From assembly GCA_029204225.1 (NCBI GenBank), contig CM055110.1, positions 39,623,515-39,687,514 on the forward strand: a stretch of 64,000 nt of DNA, given 5' to 3'. Shown here piece by piece: positions 21,541 to 33,607 of this stretch. The position numbers were made by a program, and so were the translations under genes. Position 1 is the stretch's first letter, and every line of letters begins with the position of its first letter. The notes beneath the pieces were generated by a model. That model did not search any database and was not told the origin of the DNA. It saw only the letters and a program-made list of their open reading frames with translations. Origin of the DNA: Diphasiastrum complanatum (lineage: Eukaryota > Streptophyta > Lycopodiopsida > Lycopodiales > Lycopodiaceae).

Positions 21541-24500
21541 GGCTACTCGGCTAACCCAAGTAGCCGGCTACGGGATCAGCGCCCGACTAATGTGACAATA
21601 GTGGGTCACGTCTTGAACAACCAAAAAACTTTAAATCCTAAGTAACTGAAGATATGTATAGTTAATCACAATACTGCATTTCGATCTTACAATAAAAACA
21701 TATTAGATCAAATCCGATTCTTAACACTCTCCCTTAAGCTCAAATGTCGTATGTGTAAAGAAATATATCGCAGCAGCGTCTAGAGTGTCCAAAAGATGTT
21801 ATGCATATCCCTGCTACCTTGTACTTGACTCACACTCAAGCACACCATCAAACCACCAGGTTTGGTGAACAAAGTATCATGCAAACACAATGCTCATACA
21901 GAGAGTCTACCATACTCTCGACCAACTGACTCGTCCCTAATCCGACTTGAACACAAGTGGACTATATGAGTGACATGGCTCAAAATGAGGAAATCCCACT
22001 GCCACCATGAGACTTCTATCTTCCATCTAGCTAGGCTGACATCCTGTTAGGCACTTACAAGCACAAACTTGTAAAATTGACATAAAGGAGCGACTGAGGC
22101 TCAACATGAGGAAATCTTACTGCCACCATAAGACTATAACCTCACCGAATAAACAGCTAGTAGACATAACGACAAGTCAATGAGCAAAAAATGACTACTT
22201 TGTTTCACAGTAGCAAATGCACAACCACATATGACTCCGACTCAGATTTAGACCTCTTGTGACAAGGTAACATGCAAGCCCACACACACTTATGCAAACT
22301 AACATGAATGATAAAGCATCAAATACATGACCAAGGCCTGCCCATATGTGGTATCCTATCGTACCAGTACTTGTGCCACCTATAGATCTGCTGCTACACC
22401 ATTGGTCTCCAACCATGGCCCGCACCTATAACCAAGATGTCCTCACGTCCAAGCATATCACATAGATGTACTCATACATCATCCAAGATCAACCATCTCA
22501 AACCAATGAGCGCTCCAAGCCTCATCCCTGATGTATCTCCCAAACAAAGCTATGCTCCAAACCGCTTTGCCCTGACATCCTATCCAATAAGCCTCGAAAG
22601 TCGATCCCCATCCATTTCCCATGCTCCAAGCACAAGAGTCTACAAAGGACTCAATGAATGAATGTTCACAAACCTCACCATAGGCTATATCTGAGTAGCT
22701 CACCTATCTCCCAGAGATATTGATGATGATTTCCCTCTCCTACACCTCATGCAGGCTCAACTTCCCATGCTTGACATTGCCAACTTTGATTTGTCCAGTA
22801 TATAGGCCTCCCACCAAGGAGCCTATCTCACTAACATTGTATCCATCATACCATCCAAGCCGAATCAAATGCAAACTAGATCCACTATTGTGATGAATAA
22901 CTCACCCACGATCCTTGGCATATCAGGTAGGATAGCTCCAAAACCTTGTACCCTATACTATCTGATCACCAAATATCCATTACCTACTGATAGCTCTCCA
23001 ATAATCTGTCCACCTATAGTGCAACTAGACTCCAATTGGATCTAACCAAAAGATGCATCATGCTCACCAAATAATGATGGATAGAAATAATATGTGATGC
23101 CAACCTGGAGATCACTATGCTTATAACCATGCAACTCACTTGATCACTCGCCAAAGTATCACTTGTCACTCCCTGAGAACTCCTCTCCATCCCTATCGGC
23201 TCACAACCATGGGCATGCTGGATCCACATCACCCCGTAATGCACTTCATGCTCTCAAGATATGTACCACCACTAGGTACACTCCATGCCACCTATCTCCA
23301 GGTAGGCTTGACCCATCCCTAGGTCACCACATGATGCACCAACTGAAGAACATCGTCCATACATCAAATGACATATCATAGCTGAGCAACTGTAGCATCC
23401 CCTTATTGCCACCCCAATGGACTCGTCATCTACTTAATATGCCCACCTGATATCTTCGACCCTGATCACCATCATGCTAGACAAGCCGAATTCTAAAGCA
23501 TCATCTTCTCCACCTGGCTCCTAGCATCTGCTCGCTCTCCCTGGCTATGTGTCACCCGACACCATGCCAATGCAAGCATGTCCCTGAGTCGTCGTTCATG
23601 GGATCCTAAGACCACTGTCTCCCTGATAGTACTGAGGTATATGGCTCTGAGTGACTTCCTCTAGGCTTATCACTGAGCTCACCAACTGAGAATCTGCACG
23701 ATGGAAATTCCAACACCTGTGCCAAGCCTAGACTCCTTCAAATACAACCAAATGCATCAAAGCTATAAGTAGCTTATCCATGTCCGTGATGATAGATGCC
23801 TCCCCATCGATGCCAATGCGAATGACTGGTCCACTACTGTAATGCCAACCTGTACTCCCAAATGAGCACATCATGAAGTCCTTGCCATCAGTGTCCCCTC
23901 TAGTAGATCGCTAACAAAACACCCACCATGGTGTTTGTCTTCCGATCACACCTTGTGAGATCTCCATCAGCTCTTCAACCTAGAGCTGGCTCTCAAAGCT
24001 TCACGCTTTGTCCATTTGTGTTTGCAGTCTTATGATTCCATCATTAATTCCACCTTTAAGTCATGTCCATGCCAAAGACTCAGGTCCAATATGAAATAGC
24101 TGCCCTTGGATGATCACCCCATGTCATCTGGCAGTGCTATCTCTACGAAGAATCCCAATGCCATCCTTGATCACAAAGATTTGAGCATCTACACTGTAGT
24201 GTCCACCTGTATTCTCCCAAGCTAGCTCCAAGCTGCTCTTGTGAATGGTTCCAAACCACTCCCTGAGAATACACTGAGATGTGAAATCCAAAGCCACCAT
24301 CAAGTCCCTCACATAACTGTGCATGCCAATATCCCTCCAAGTGAACCTATGAGATCTTCCATGGCCCAAACCAAATGATCTGCACTCTATTATCACTGGA
24401 ATCTACATCCCGGATGCACTCATGAGATGACAAATTGACTTGACTTACCCATAATAGGCAGTTTAAGTTTATCTCCTGATGACAAACCTGATACACTGCT

Positions 24501-25384
24501 CCACAACTACTTTGACTTGATCAAAATTGACTTACCGACTACAAAAACACAAAATCATCACACTCACCACTCGCCAAGAGTCTCCAAAGTGTGAATATTG
24601 ATCCGTTCTTCAACCTTTGCGTGTCCCACACACAACTCATCCAATGCAAGTCCGCTATCTTGCCCAATGGCTTCCAACTGGCGCCACCTCGCACTTCCAT
24701 CACCTGTGACCGACAAAATGTGTGTACCTCCAAGCTAGCCCATATTTTTCTCCGAAAGAGATATTTCTTAGTCGCAGATGCGTGTGTCAATGCAGCTATC
24801 ACCTGAATCGGCAATGCCACTATCGATCATGCCTGTGAGAGCGTTCTCCCAAAACGCCACTTGACATTGGTTGGTTCGAACCCCAAGAGTTGAACCTAAT
24901 CACATAATTTTTCACCTATAATTGGCATACCGTGCCTACCTCTCACCTGTGATTGCTTGCCCTCTCAAAATTGTTGCCAATGATGAGTAGTCACGTCGCC
25001 AACTACACTTCCATCGCCAAACCTAGATTTCTCCATAGAATTTTGCTACCATTCGCTCCCATACTGCATTTACCGCTTCCAAACACCCTGTTACCCTATC
25101 ATAAGTAAGCAATAATGGTTAGGAAGTGATAATGCCTCATTGTACCGCCCTGTAGTAGGTTTCACCAGCCAAAAATTGTCCCAAATTTGACCCTACGGTA
25201 CCCAAATGACGAATGAAGCCCATCACTAGATCACTCGCACTCCGCTTGATAGAATGGTAATGAAAACACTCCAAAACACCTTTCTCCGTGCTCTGTGACA
25301 TCGCTCTGTCTGTTGGCTTTGAGCAGCCAATTTCAGGGGTCATTTTGGCCCAAGAATGGCCAAAAAAAGTGTCTTCTAGCCAAA
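21541..25384 (-). mobile_element. 4.3-kb non-coding element, inverted copy 3
   Basis: Minus-strand counterpart of 48784-52830. The 5' end is CTTCTAGCCAAA at 25384, next to GATAG (CTATC on minus). The LTR starts at 21726 and is cut at 21541. The interior has no credible coding frame: ORFs at 22195-24396 are not kept in copy 2. It lacks the 286-bp duplication of copy 2. The minus strand is G-rich relative to C, as in copy 2. Confidence 0.75.
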
Positions 25385-26030
25385 GATAGGTCCATTTCCT
25401 CCATCCCTCTGGTCATATAATCAGTTGCAACAATGATATATCTGGCCTGAGATCCTCTTGTCACAGGATGAATAGGACCAACATAATCGAGGCCCCATTT
25501 CTCAAAGGGTGCTTGCGATAAAATTGGTTGTAAAGGTACTTCATAATTCTGTCGAGTAGAACAATGTGCTCGTTGACAAACGTCGCATGACTGAATATAA
25601 TCTTCTGTATCTTTGCGAAGTGTAGGCCACCAACATCCTGATTGTAAAAGTTTTCGAACAATGATATTCGTTGAAACATGTCCTCCGCCCATGCCATCAT
25701 GAGAAAGCATGATAAGTTCAGGTACTTCATGTGGCAAAACACATCTTTGTAAAATATCATCCATTCCTCGGCGATACAATTGTCCAGCAATCAATTGATA
25801 AGGTTTTGCCTTATGAGTTAATTGTCTCTTTTGTACTTTTGTCAAGGAATCATTGGGTTGGCCAAGCATAAGATATTCAACAATATCTGCTGCCTACTCA
25901 AGTACTGCTTCAACACAAAATTATGCAGTGTCTGGTAATTCATCATCCACTTCAGTATTAATACGCGCTGATTCAATTCTTGAAACATGGTCGGCTAGAT
26001 AGTATTGTTTTCCTACTTGAACCACGACGT
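25385..26030 (-). pseudogene. Ty3/gypsy integrase N-terminal part, interrupted
   Basis: The best preserved copy of this integrase start. On the minus strand: ADHVSRIE region, LGQPNDSLTKVQKRQLTHKA, QLYRRGMDDILQRC, HEVPELIMLSHDGMGGGH, GCWWPTLRKDTEDYI and CDVCQRAH (the H2C2 zinc finger complete), then FEKWGLDYVGPIHPV with the first catalytic Asp and YIIVATDYMT. The frame is then taken over by the inserted element at 25384. Integrase would insert retrotransposon cDNA into DNA; this copy lacks the second Asp and the Glu. Confidence 0.85.
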
Positions 26031-28027
26031 GAAAATCAAATTCGGTGTCCCTCTCAATTTTTTCTCAAAAAAAGGGCTGGAAATTGCATATCTTGTTGTA
26101 GTTTAAATCAACTATTATTAGGCCTTATTAAGATTGTAAAGTTTATCTCTAAGTTTAATATGCATATTGGCCAAAATTGCCAATTAAACTCAACATGATA
26201 AATCTCAAACTAGTTGATAAGTTACAAAGAGTGTATTCTTGTGGTCAAGGGTGATAAAAAAAAGAAGTTACTGTGATGATGCACCTCTATCCCAAGAAGA
26301 AGCATGGACCATTTAAACAAGATATAATTTTCAATGGAGGCTATTACTCAGTAGATTCTTAGAAAATGTTATAATTTTGTTTAAGAAACATATAGGCTCC
26401 ATCCCTTAAAGCCCTATGGATGAAGAATCTCCTAATAGTGCGTACATTATGTAGGAAATACTTGTGCTAGAGCTTATATCCTTATGCATAACAAAATAAC
26501 AAAACAAAAGTAAGGGTAGTTATGTTGTATATATCCCACTAAAGATCAAGAATATCATGTCTAAGGATGCAAAATGGATGGTTGAATAAGAAGTGTTTCA
26601 AGACTTCCTACACATTTTGAGTGTTTCTATGAAACATGTTTGTTGAGGCCAATGCTTTTGTGTCAAAGAGTGTATTATCCAATTCGGGGATCCCTTCTTA
26701 AACCAAGCCTATATAATTTGAAATTATGAACCTCAAGTTTTTTAAAAATGCAACAAATCTTACACGGGATAAGCAATCTAATATATGTGCGGACATATTT
26801 CTTGTCTTTTCACAATATAATAGATGATTTGAAAGAACTTGAGTTCAATAAAACTTATGAAAGAAGACCCCTTTGTAGGAGAATAGTTGGTGTGATTAGT
26901 TATAATGAAAATGTTTGTTTTTAGTAATATTGTAAGTGCTTCATGAATGTTAAATATAGCTCTTCGCCTTGATAGCTCTGAAGTCCATGAGTAACTACAA
27001 ATTAAGCCATAGGTAGGGTACAATTCATCACGATTATTGTGAAAGTGGAAGCAAATATCATATCCAGCAAAATGGTGATGGGTTGAGGTGAATCTCTGAT
27101 AATTAGAAAATCAAAGGCTGGTCATGTGTTCTATTTCTCTCCAAGGCGGCACACCCATGCCTATTTTGTGAAAGGTTATTGCGGCAGCTTGACACATGCA
27201 TTCTATAAAACCTGACAATTCATGTCCAAAATCTACAAAGGGTGAAGATAATTGTTGCAACAAATTTGTGTACTTCTCACTTGCAAGTGCAATTTCAAAA
27301 TGATTCTGAAATTCCGTGTCCAGAATCAACCTCTTTGTCACCCATGAGTTGTTTTTTTGTAATTGATGAAAAGCAACATCGATGTATTCTTAGGTGTGTT
27401 CTGTAGTTTTGACAACTACATAGACCAAGACTTGGTTCAATTGTCTCACAAGACTGAATACTAAGTTATGTGCAATCAAACTCACGAGACGGAAATGAGA
27501 TGAGATGAAAGTGACCTTTCATATTGAAGCCCCTCCATTTTGATCTGCAAATGCCAGCATCATAGCTCGCAATACATAGCACTCTCACAATGGCTAACTT
27601 CCTATCTGCAACGGAACATTGTATATGGGCAGTTCTAAACAGGTGGTGCTCTAAATCCATTACAAATGCCACTGTTTCGAGGACATCGGCAATCATGTCA
27701 TACGCTGAGTAGGCTGACTGTCGGGCGGATTCAAAATCCAATACCATTTTATTGAATTATGGATGGATGCAAATTGTAGTATTGTAATTTCTGCACTCCA
27801 AAACACAACTTATTATCTACTTGATCATAGGCCAATTTTTCCTACTACGCCAGTGATGTGGATTATCTAGTTTAAATCAGTACTCAAATGAGTCCCGGAG
27901 CTCTCTGCAGATAAAACTAAAGAGATTGAATGAAAATAAATTATTGAATCTGAACTACAATATGAATGGAGCTAGTTGTAGTTTTTGGTTCTATGTAATA
28001 ACTTACAGATTTTGAGGATGAAGATGG
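25755..28027 (-). repeat. right arm of the fold-back inverted repeat
   Basis: Inverted copy of 18298-21176, visibly more diverged from block 1 than block 1 is from block 2, and with ~600 bp missing near 26955. 26031-26955 contains no gene. Confidence 0.85.
26956..27747 (-). pseudogene. DUF506 family pseudogene, inverted copy
   Basis: Minus-strand copy of 18567-19595. Exon 1 (27747-27516) is open; the intron donor GTCACTTTC is kept. Exon 2 keeps TKRLILDTEFQNHFEIALA and GMGVPPWREIEHM but is broken by a frameshift/stop after 27111, then YPTYGLICSYSWTSELSRRR. At ~26955 the gene is truncated by a ~600-bp deletion that removed the last ~75 residues, the stop and 3' flank. Amino-acid changes against the intact copy are more numerous than in the block 2 copy. 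Confidence 0.85.
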
Positions 28028-28379
28028 ATACATAGGTAAATGATGTCCTTAGGCGAAGGATAAACCTTCGCCAATTCAAGTACCTCAGAAACTTTTGCCC
28101 CGATTTTTATAACCTATTTTCATAGTACTGAATATGCCTACATATTTTTGTCCAGAACTGACCAGCAAACTAGTACATTGTCTAGTGGACCCTCCAAATC
28201 AGCCTATAAAAGTGCAAAATTCAATTTTATTTCTCACTTGTGCTAGCGGAACTCTTGCCAAATTTTCCAGCTACCAAAACTCTCCAAATCTTCCATACAT
28301 GCTAAATTTTAAGATATGCTATCCCTCTCATGGGATTGAACCTATGCGTGAAAACTAACTTCATCTCCTTGATGCTTGT
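28028..28379 (+). other. unique stretch, no gene
   Basis: Between the fold-back arm and the ORF A unit. Not seen elsewhere in the window. It contains GCGAAGGATAAACCTTCGCC, a short perfect-stem palindrome (~28054-28073). Confidence 0.4.
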
Positions 28380-28435
28380 GAGCTTGGATCTTGGGTTGAA
28401 GATAGGCTAGGAAATATTGCTACTAGCTGGGATGA

Positions 28436-28960
28436 TTGCCTACCTTCTTTGGCATTCAATCCAAATGTTGTCATCCGATAAAGTCCACGACCAGCTGCCA
28501 ATCACCAGATTATATTATCGTGCTGCAATGCTGGTTGGTTTTTGATAATCAAGCTTTTTGGCCTAGACCACTTCTAATTGGCTTGCCGGAACAAATAAGT
28601 ATTTTTTTTCACTATCTTAGGCATTTTCTAAAGAATGAGATCTGTATTGCACATTCGAAGCTGAGCCAAGTTGGGGAGACTCTGATAATGGCAGTTAAAG
28701 CTTTATCATTTTATCTAGGAGGATATAAATTTGTTAAGACAAATAAGATCATTTTCGTCAAAAGATCTTATGTTTTGAACATTCTAGGTTTTACTGATGG
28801 GAATGTTCCTTTAAGGAGCTCTCATTATTCATTGTACTCTACTTATATTGAACTTAGTGGAAATAAGGATAATGCACATCTATTAGATGCATACTCTAGC
28901 AGAGAATTTCTTCATGACAATACTGCCATAGAAGTTGACACACAAGCTGATGATGAATAG
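28436..28960 (+). CDS. ORF A, copy 2 (unknown, transposon-like unit)
   Basis: 174-codon open frame, not recognised. The first ~15 residues are doubtful as the start; an upstream frame (SWVEDRLGNIATSWDD at ~28393) looks like a preceding exon. Conserved core: LLIGLPEQISIFFHYLRHF, TLIMAVKALSFYLGG, KIIFVKRSYVLNILGF, SSHYSLYSTYIEL and an acidic C-terminus ending DDE. Copies at 6368 and 54290. It faces TE-B tail to tail, ~340 bp apart, as in copy 1, which suggests the two belong to one mobile unit. Confidence 0.4.
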   Translation: MPTFFGIQSKCCHPIKSTTSCQSPDYIIVLQCWLVFDNQAFWPRPLLIGLPEQISIFFHYLRHFLKNEICIAHSKLSQVGETLIMAVKALSFYLGGYKFVKTNKIIFVKRSYVLNILGFTDGNVPLRSSHYSLYSTYIELSGNKDNAHLLDAYSSREFLHDNTAIEVDTQADDE

Positions 28961-29302
28961 TGGACACTTTGTATTTTGTTATAATACAATCGATACATTT
29001 ACATTGAGTATTTATCCCCTCTCTTGTTCCATGAATTTGCATGCAATTTTGAACATGTCATACATTTACATTAAGTATTTCTCCTCTCTTATTCAATGAA
29101 TTTGCAAGCAATTTTGAACATGTCATGATTTGATGACAATGATGATTGAATGTCTTTGTTATCTTCTACTCAGCAATCATCTAATTTTCTCTTCCTGTAT
29201 GAACTTGCATGCTTTTCTAAACTTCTTGTATTGTGTGGACTTTGTTATATGTCGAATCTGAACTCTGTGGTAGAACCACTGAAACAATTGACAAATGTAG
29301 TT

Positions 29303-30725
29303 TCATTTTTCATTGTTTCGTCCATGTTGTGTATTTCGATGAAATGCTGCTCGTGTTTGCCAGTGTGAATTCTCCATCCCTTGTGATGACCATACACTCA
29401 AGCTTCCATATGTGTTTGCAGAACATGATCTCTTAGTATGTGCTGCATATGTCAAAACCATAATGTTAGTCTTATGTTTGGATCTAAATATATATGAAAA
29501 ATTGAAAGCATCTTAAAGAATTTATACTAACCATGAAATGAGTGATGTGATCTTCTCCCCATGCTTTTGATATTGCATTAACAAACTCGACACAAGTCTT
29601 TTGTACAGCTTTCTTATCAATATCAGAGTATTTATCTTCTCTGAATATAGCAATCATACTATCAAGCTTCTTCCATACATCAACTTTTAGTACTCTGGTC
29701 TTGTCATCTTTCTCGAAGTCCTGAGTGGCAGCAATAATATCTGTCTAGACTGAGTGTTGAATATTAGAAGCCTTACCAGTATGATTTGATAGGAAACGAC
29801 GTGCTTTTGCTGCTCCTATGGCTTAGTTGGCATGTTCCCATTCTTTCCTAAAAGCTTTTCATCTTTTTGAATTTTGACATGTCCCTTATGAAGTCCTGCT
29901 TTTGATAAAACATCTTCTAATCGAGAGATAGCTTCCTTTGCTGATAATGTTGGCTTAGTATTCCAAGCAAAAACTATATGAAGATAAATCATCTTTTCTA
30001 TTAATCTAACTTCTGCATGAAGAGTGCAAAACTGCATATTTTTCAAGGAGATAGGTAGCACAGGCTTCTAGTATGGATCTGCATATTCTCTAGTAATTCT
30101 TGTACTCCTAGTAACATCTTTTGTCATTTTCATGCAGTACAAACAATGGTGTTTTGATGTCGCACCATGAGAGACATTATACATACATTTCAATGTTTTC
30201 AAATCACCTACTAAGTGCCATTCAACATTGAAGTCTCCAACTCCTAGAACATTGAGAAGTCCTCCATCCATATGGTCCTTGATGATTCTAGGATAATATG
30301 TCCTTGAGAATATCCATGATAATATATCATGATCCTCCTTCAGCACCTGTCCAAAGAATTAATCAGACTTAGTTAACAAAGAATCAATACTATTCAATGA
30401 ATGTAATATAATAATGAGGCTAGTTACTTGAAACGCTGCCAACCACCATATATATCAATTTCTAACTGGACACTAAATCTGAAATCTTCTTGGTCCTCCG
30501 TTTGTGATAGTGCACCATTCATGAGAGTTATACTAACCCTCTCCATCTTTTGCCGTTTTACAATTTCTGACTCATCTAACTTAAGTACTATGATCATTTT
30601 GCCATTCACTTTTTCAAAGGTTATATTATAGAATGTGACAATGTATCTCAACAAGTAATTTAGATCAACAAATAAGTTGTTTGATGAACTATAGAATATC
30701 GATTCAATGTATTTTCTTCTAACGT
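29303..30725 (-). pseudogene. TE-B, copy 2: spliced transposon-like gene, fullest copy
   Basis: Minus-strand gene with two clear introns: 30347-30427 (GTAACT...GGACAG, 81 bp, same place and size as copy 1) and 29443-29531 (GTTAGT...TGCAG, 89 bp). In order: KMIIVLKLDESEIVKRQKME, WQRF (small frameshift), intron, LKEDHDILSWIF, DFNVEWHLVGDLKTLKCMYN with the CLYC pair, KDEKLLGKNGNMP, then in a shifted frame KARRFLSNHTGK, VWKKLDSMIAIF, WGEDHITHFM, intron, HILRDHVLQTHM and SLSVWSSQGMENSHWQTRAAF to a TGA at 29303-29305. Several frameshifts make it inactive as read. Upstream of ~30705 it differs from copy 1. Probably a transposase-type protein, but the family is not established. Confidence 0.5.
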
Positions 30726-30781
30726 CTTTTGGAGATGACAATCTCTATTCTGACAATTAGAGGATATCTGAATTAACTCAC

Positions 30782-31097
30782 CTTCTAAAAAGTGAACTTT
30801 ATTCATATAAAGTTGTTTTCCATGGTTCTGTAATCTTTCACAATATCCTAGTAATCCACTATGCCCATTGCATATCCATGTAACTAAATGAGTTATTGAA
30901 GAGAATGTGGGATGTGCCAAAGTGCTTGGATCTTGTGGATATAATGTTCCATCTATCCACAAATCCAATTTTTTCTTTCCTTTTGCCCTATAACGAGAAC
31001 GATCCTTAGTAGATATTTGAATTCCTTTGCCTCCTCTTCTCTGCAAAGGTGCCAAATCAATAGGGATATCCACATGTAGATGATACAATGTCATCAT
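30782..31097 (-). other. possible exon of unknown gene
   Basis: 105-codon open minus-strand frame from an ATG at 31097 (LAPLQRRGGKGIQIS, KKKLDLWIDGTLYPQDPS, HGKQLYMNKVHFLEG) ending exactly at AAG|GTGAGT (30781), a consensus plant donor. It lies directly upstream of TE-B copy 2 on the same strand and could be part of that gene. No family recognised. Confidence 0.35.
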
Positions 31098-31248
31098 CAG
31101 AAAAAAAAAATAGAGTAATCAGTTGCATCAAAGTACTATGACCAGATTCTATGAAGCAAAACAAAAAACTCATCTTTGATTATAATATATGCTCTGTACG
31201 ATCATTCCAATCTCCATGCTTGTATGCTTGATTCAAATTTGGGAATGC

Positions 31249-31331
31249 CGCTCATTTTTTCATTCCAATAGGTAGTTAGCGCTCATATTTTCATTCCAAT
31301 AGGTAGTTAGCGCTCATATTTTCATTCCAAT
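31249..31331 (+). repeat. 31-bp tandem repeat, ~2.7 copies
   Basis: Units of CGCTCATATTTTCATTCCAA plus TAGGTAGTTAG at 31249, 31280 and 31311. The surrounding 31098-33607 is AT-rich DNA in which I see no gene. Confidence 0.85.
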
Positions 31332-33607
31332 GTAAAGATGGCACTCATAATTGGAGATGGCACCCATATTTTCATTCTCATGGAAGGAATGCATATGTAA
31401 ACATTTTGCTATTTTTCCTGATTCGAATTTGGGGATGGTGGTCATATTCTAGATCCAGTGAAAATATTGCCCTTTTCGTAACCAATGGATGGAATATTTT
31501 TGAATTTAGTCAAGTTATACTGCGAACTGTTTACAGTTATTAACTGCGACTATAGACACTGTGGTTAGATCATTGGGAGTTGGGGAGGCCTCGGGAGTGG
31601 TGGGGACAAGCAAATAAACAATATTGTTTTTTTTATTTTGATATTTTTCTATATCCTACATGGCATTCCTTAAAGGGTCTTTTTGATATTGAGAACTCCT
31701 CTAATGAAAACATTGATATGAATTCTTACTCAAATAATAGATCAAGAACTAATTGTCACACTTAAGAATCATCACAATTCCGAATAATCCTCTAACAATA
31801 ATTAAGTATCTATTTATGATCCATCAATCATAAATATCTAAATTTGTATGATTCGTCAGTCATAATTTTCTGGAATCCAAAATTATACTTAATCATTTAT
31901 AGGATACTAGAGTATATGTCCAACATAACTCAGAAAAAGTAAAAATCATTCCATAATCTTTCCACTAAGAAAATACTAGATTTAGGAATATTTTTCAAAC
32001 ATGATTCTTTAACTAAAGTGCAAGATTGAACGCATACCAAAATGACAATCATCTTCAACTACAAAAAAAACTTTAGATTCTTGTCTAGAATTAAATCTAG
32101 ATATCCAAAGTCCGGCTGAATATCAATTCAGTTGTTATTCTTGGATTCATTATGATTCGTTATCCATTTGAGCTCTTTGGGATACAACCATTAATGAGCT
32201 GAGTCTATTCCTTAACTAAGGAATCCTCTATCCCAAGAATACTGTATATCCAATGCACATAATTTTAACTGATGAACCCAAATGATTCACTAATCATGCG
32301 TCTTACAAGCAATATAATTCAAAAACCATCAGTTCTGGCGAATCCTCTTAACATTGATCGTTTTTCCAATTAACTTCATCGTGGAGTAATCAACTACTCA
32401 AGTTAATTGTCAATGATTCAGAAATCTCAAATGTCTAGGTGAAGAATTCAATTATACTAGTATGACGCCACATTTAGATCCTTACCCAAATCATTTATAA
32501 GTTAATCCATAAATCTTCTATACAAATATGTGTTAACTCTGCAAGTATCCGTCAAAACAATACTTAATCATATGCTTATGTTCTCCGACTAGGTTAACTG
32601 CACCAAATAACCCTAGTAACCAAGAATACATAGTAGATTCATACAAGATTAATCGTGCACATATGTGAATAATCTGACTATGACCCAGTACATAAACACA
32701 TTTTTATCTGGCAGATTCCTCCAAAACCCACATATGTTACTCACATATCTCGTTAACTGGAAAGATGACATATGAAAATATACAATCTAAGAAAAGTCAG
32801 TAATAAGTGCTTCCACTAAAGGATGCACTTCATTACAAACATGACCTCCTCCAAATATTTTCAATCTGAATGATAGAAGCTACTATTCCATCGAAATCCA
32901 TTTATGCAACAGAGATATTCTAGATTTAAGATATTGAAACATTTTAACCTTAGAATTTATCTGAATTCCAAGTCTATTCAACAAGTTGTAGTTTATATGA
33001 CATAACAGTCTTTCAAAAGAATAACTTCATGCCAGAAAGAATCATATAAATCAGTCTGATATCTTATATTCGAGAAATTACTAAGAAGTAAAGGATTAAT
33101 TAAAAAAACGAGAAATAGATTTGAGGGACTCCGATTTTGTAAATAATGAGAAAGCACATAGGGATCTAGATTAAACCTCAAAATTTTCAAAGATACCTCA
33201 CATTTGATCGAATGGTTGTCTTTTTTTCCCATATTGCGACTAGGTACTAAAACACACCATTGATCATCAAATCTTTACAATCCTAGAATTTCCTTTCTAA
33301 AATTACAAATGTCCCATACCATCAACCTTTCCTTCCAAAAAATCCTTAACAATCTTATTTGATATTCTAGAGATCCATTAATCATCTAGCTGTCCTATAA
33401 TCCATATAAGATATTATCTCTTGTTCCCAACACTGGAGAATCCATTTATTTAGATGACTGCCATGCCTAAAAATCCACACCTAATCTTGTGATCTAAACA
33501 ATAGAATTAACATGGTTCAATATTACATTCTAATCCTTTCTGGTTAATGATAAGCTTCGAATCTCACTAGATCCAAGATCATTAACTCTAGGGACAAGCT
33601 TCTATCA

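Noticed and set aside
22195-24396. Several 60-90 codon frames on both strands in the inverted element, and the 141-codon minus frame at 50857-51282
   Set aside because: Not conserved between the copies of the element, no recognisable domain, and composition alone (G-rich, few stops on one strand) explains them.
31249-31331. CRISPR-like array
   Set aside because: Directly adjoining 31-bp tandem units without spacers in a plant-type genome; an ordinary minisatellite.
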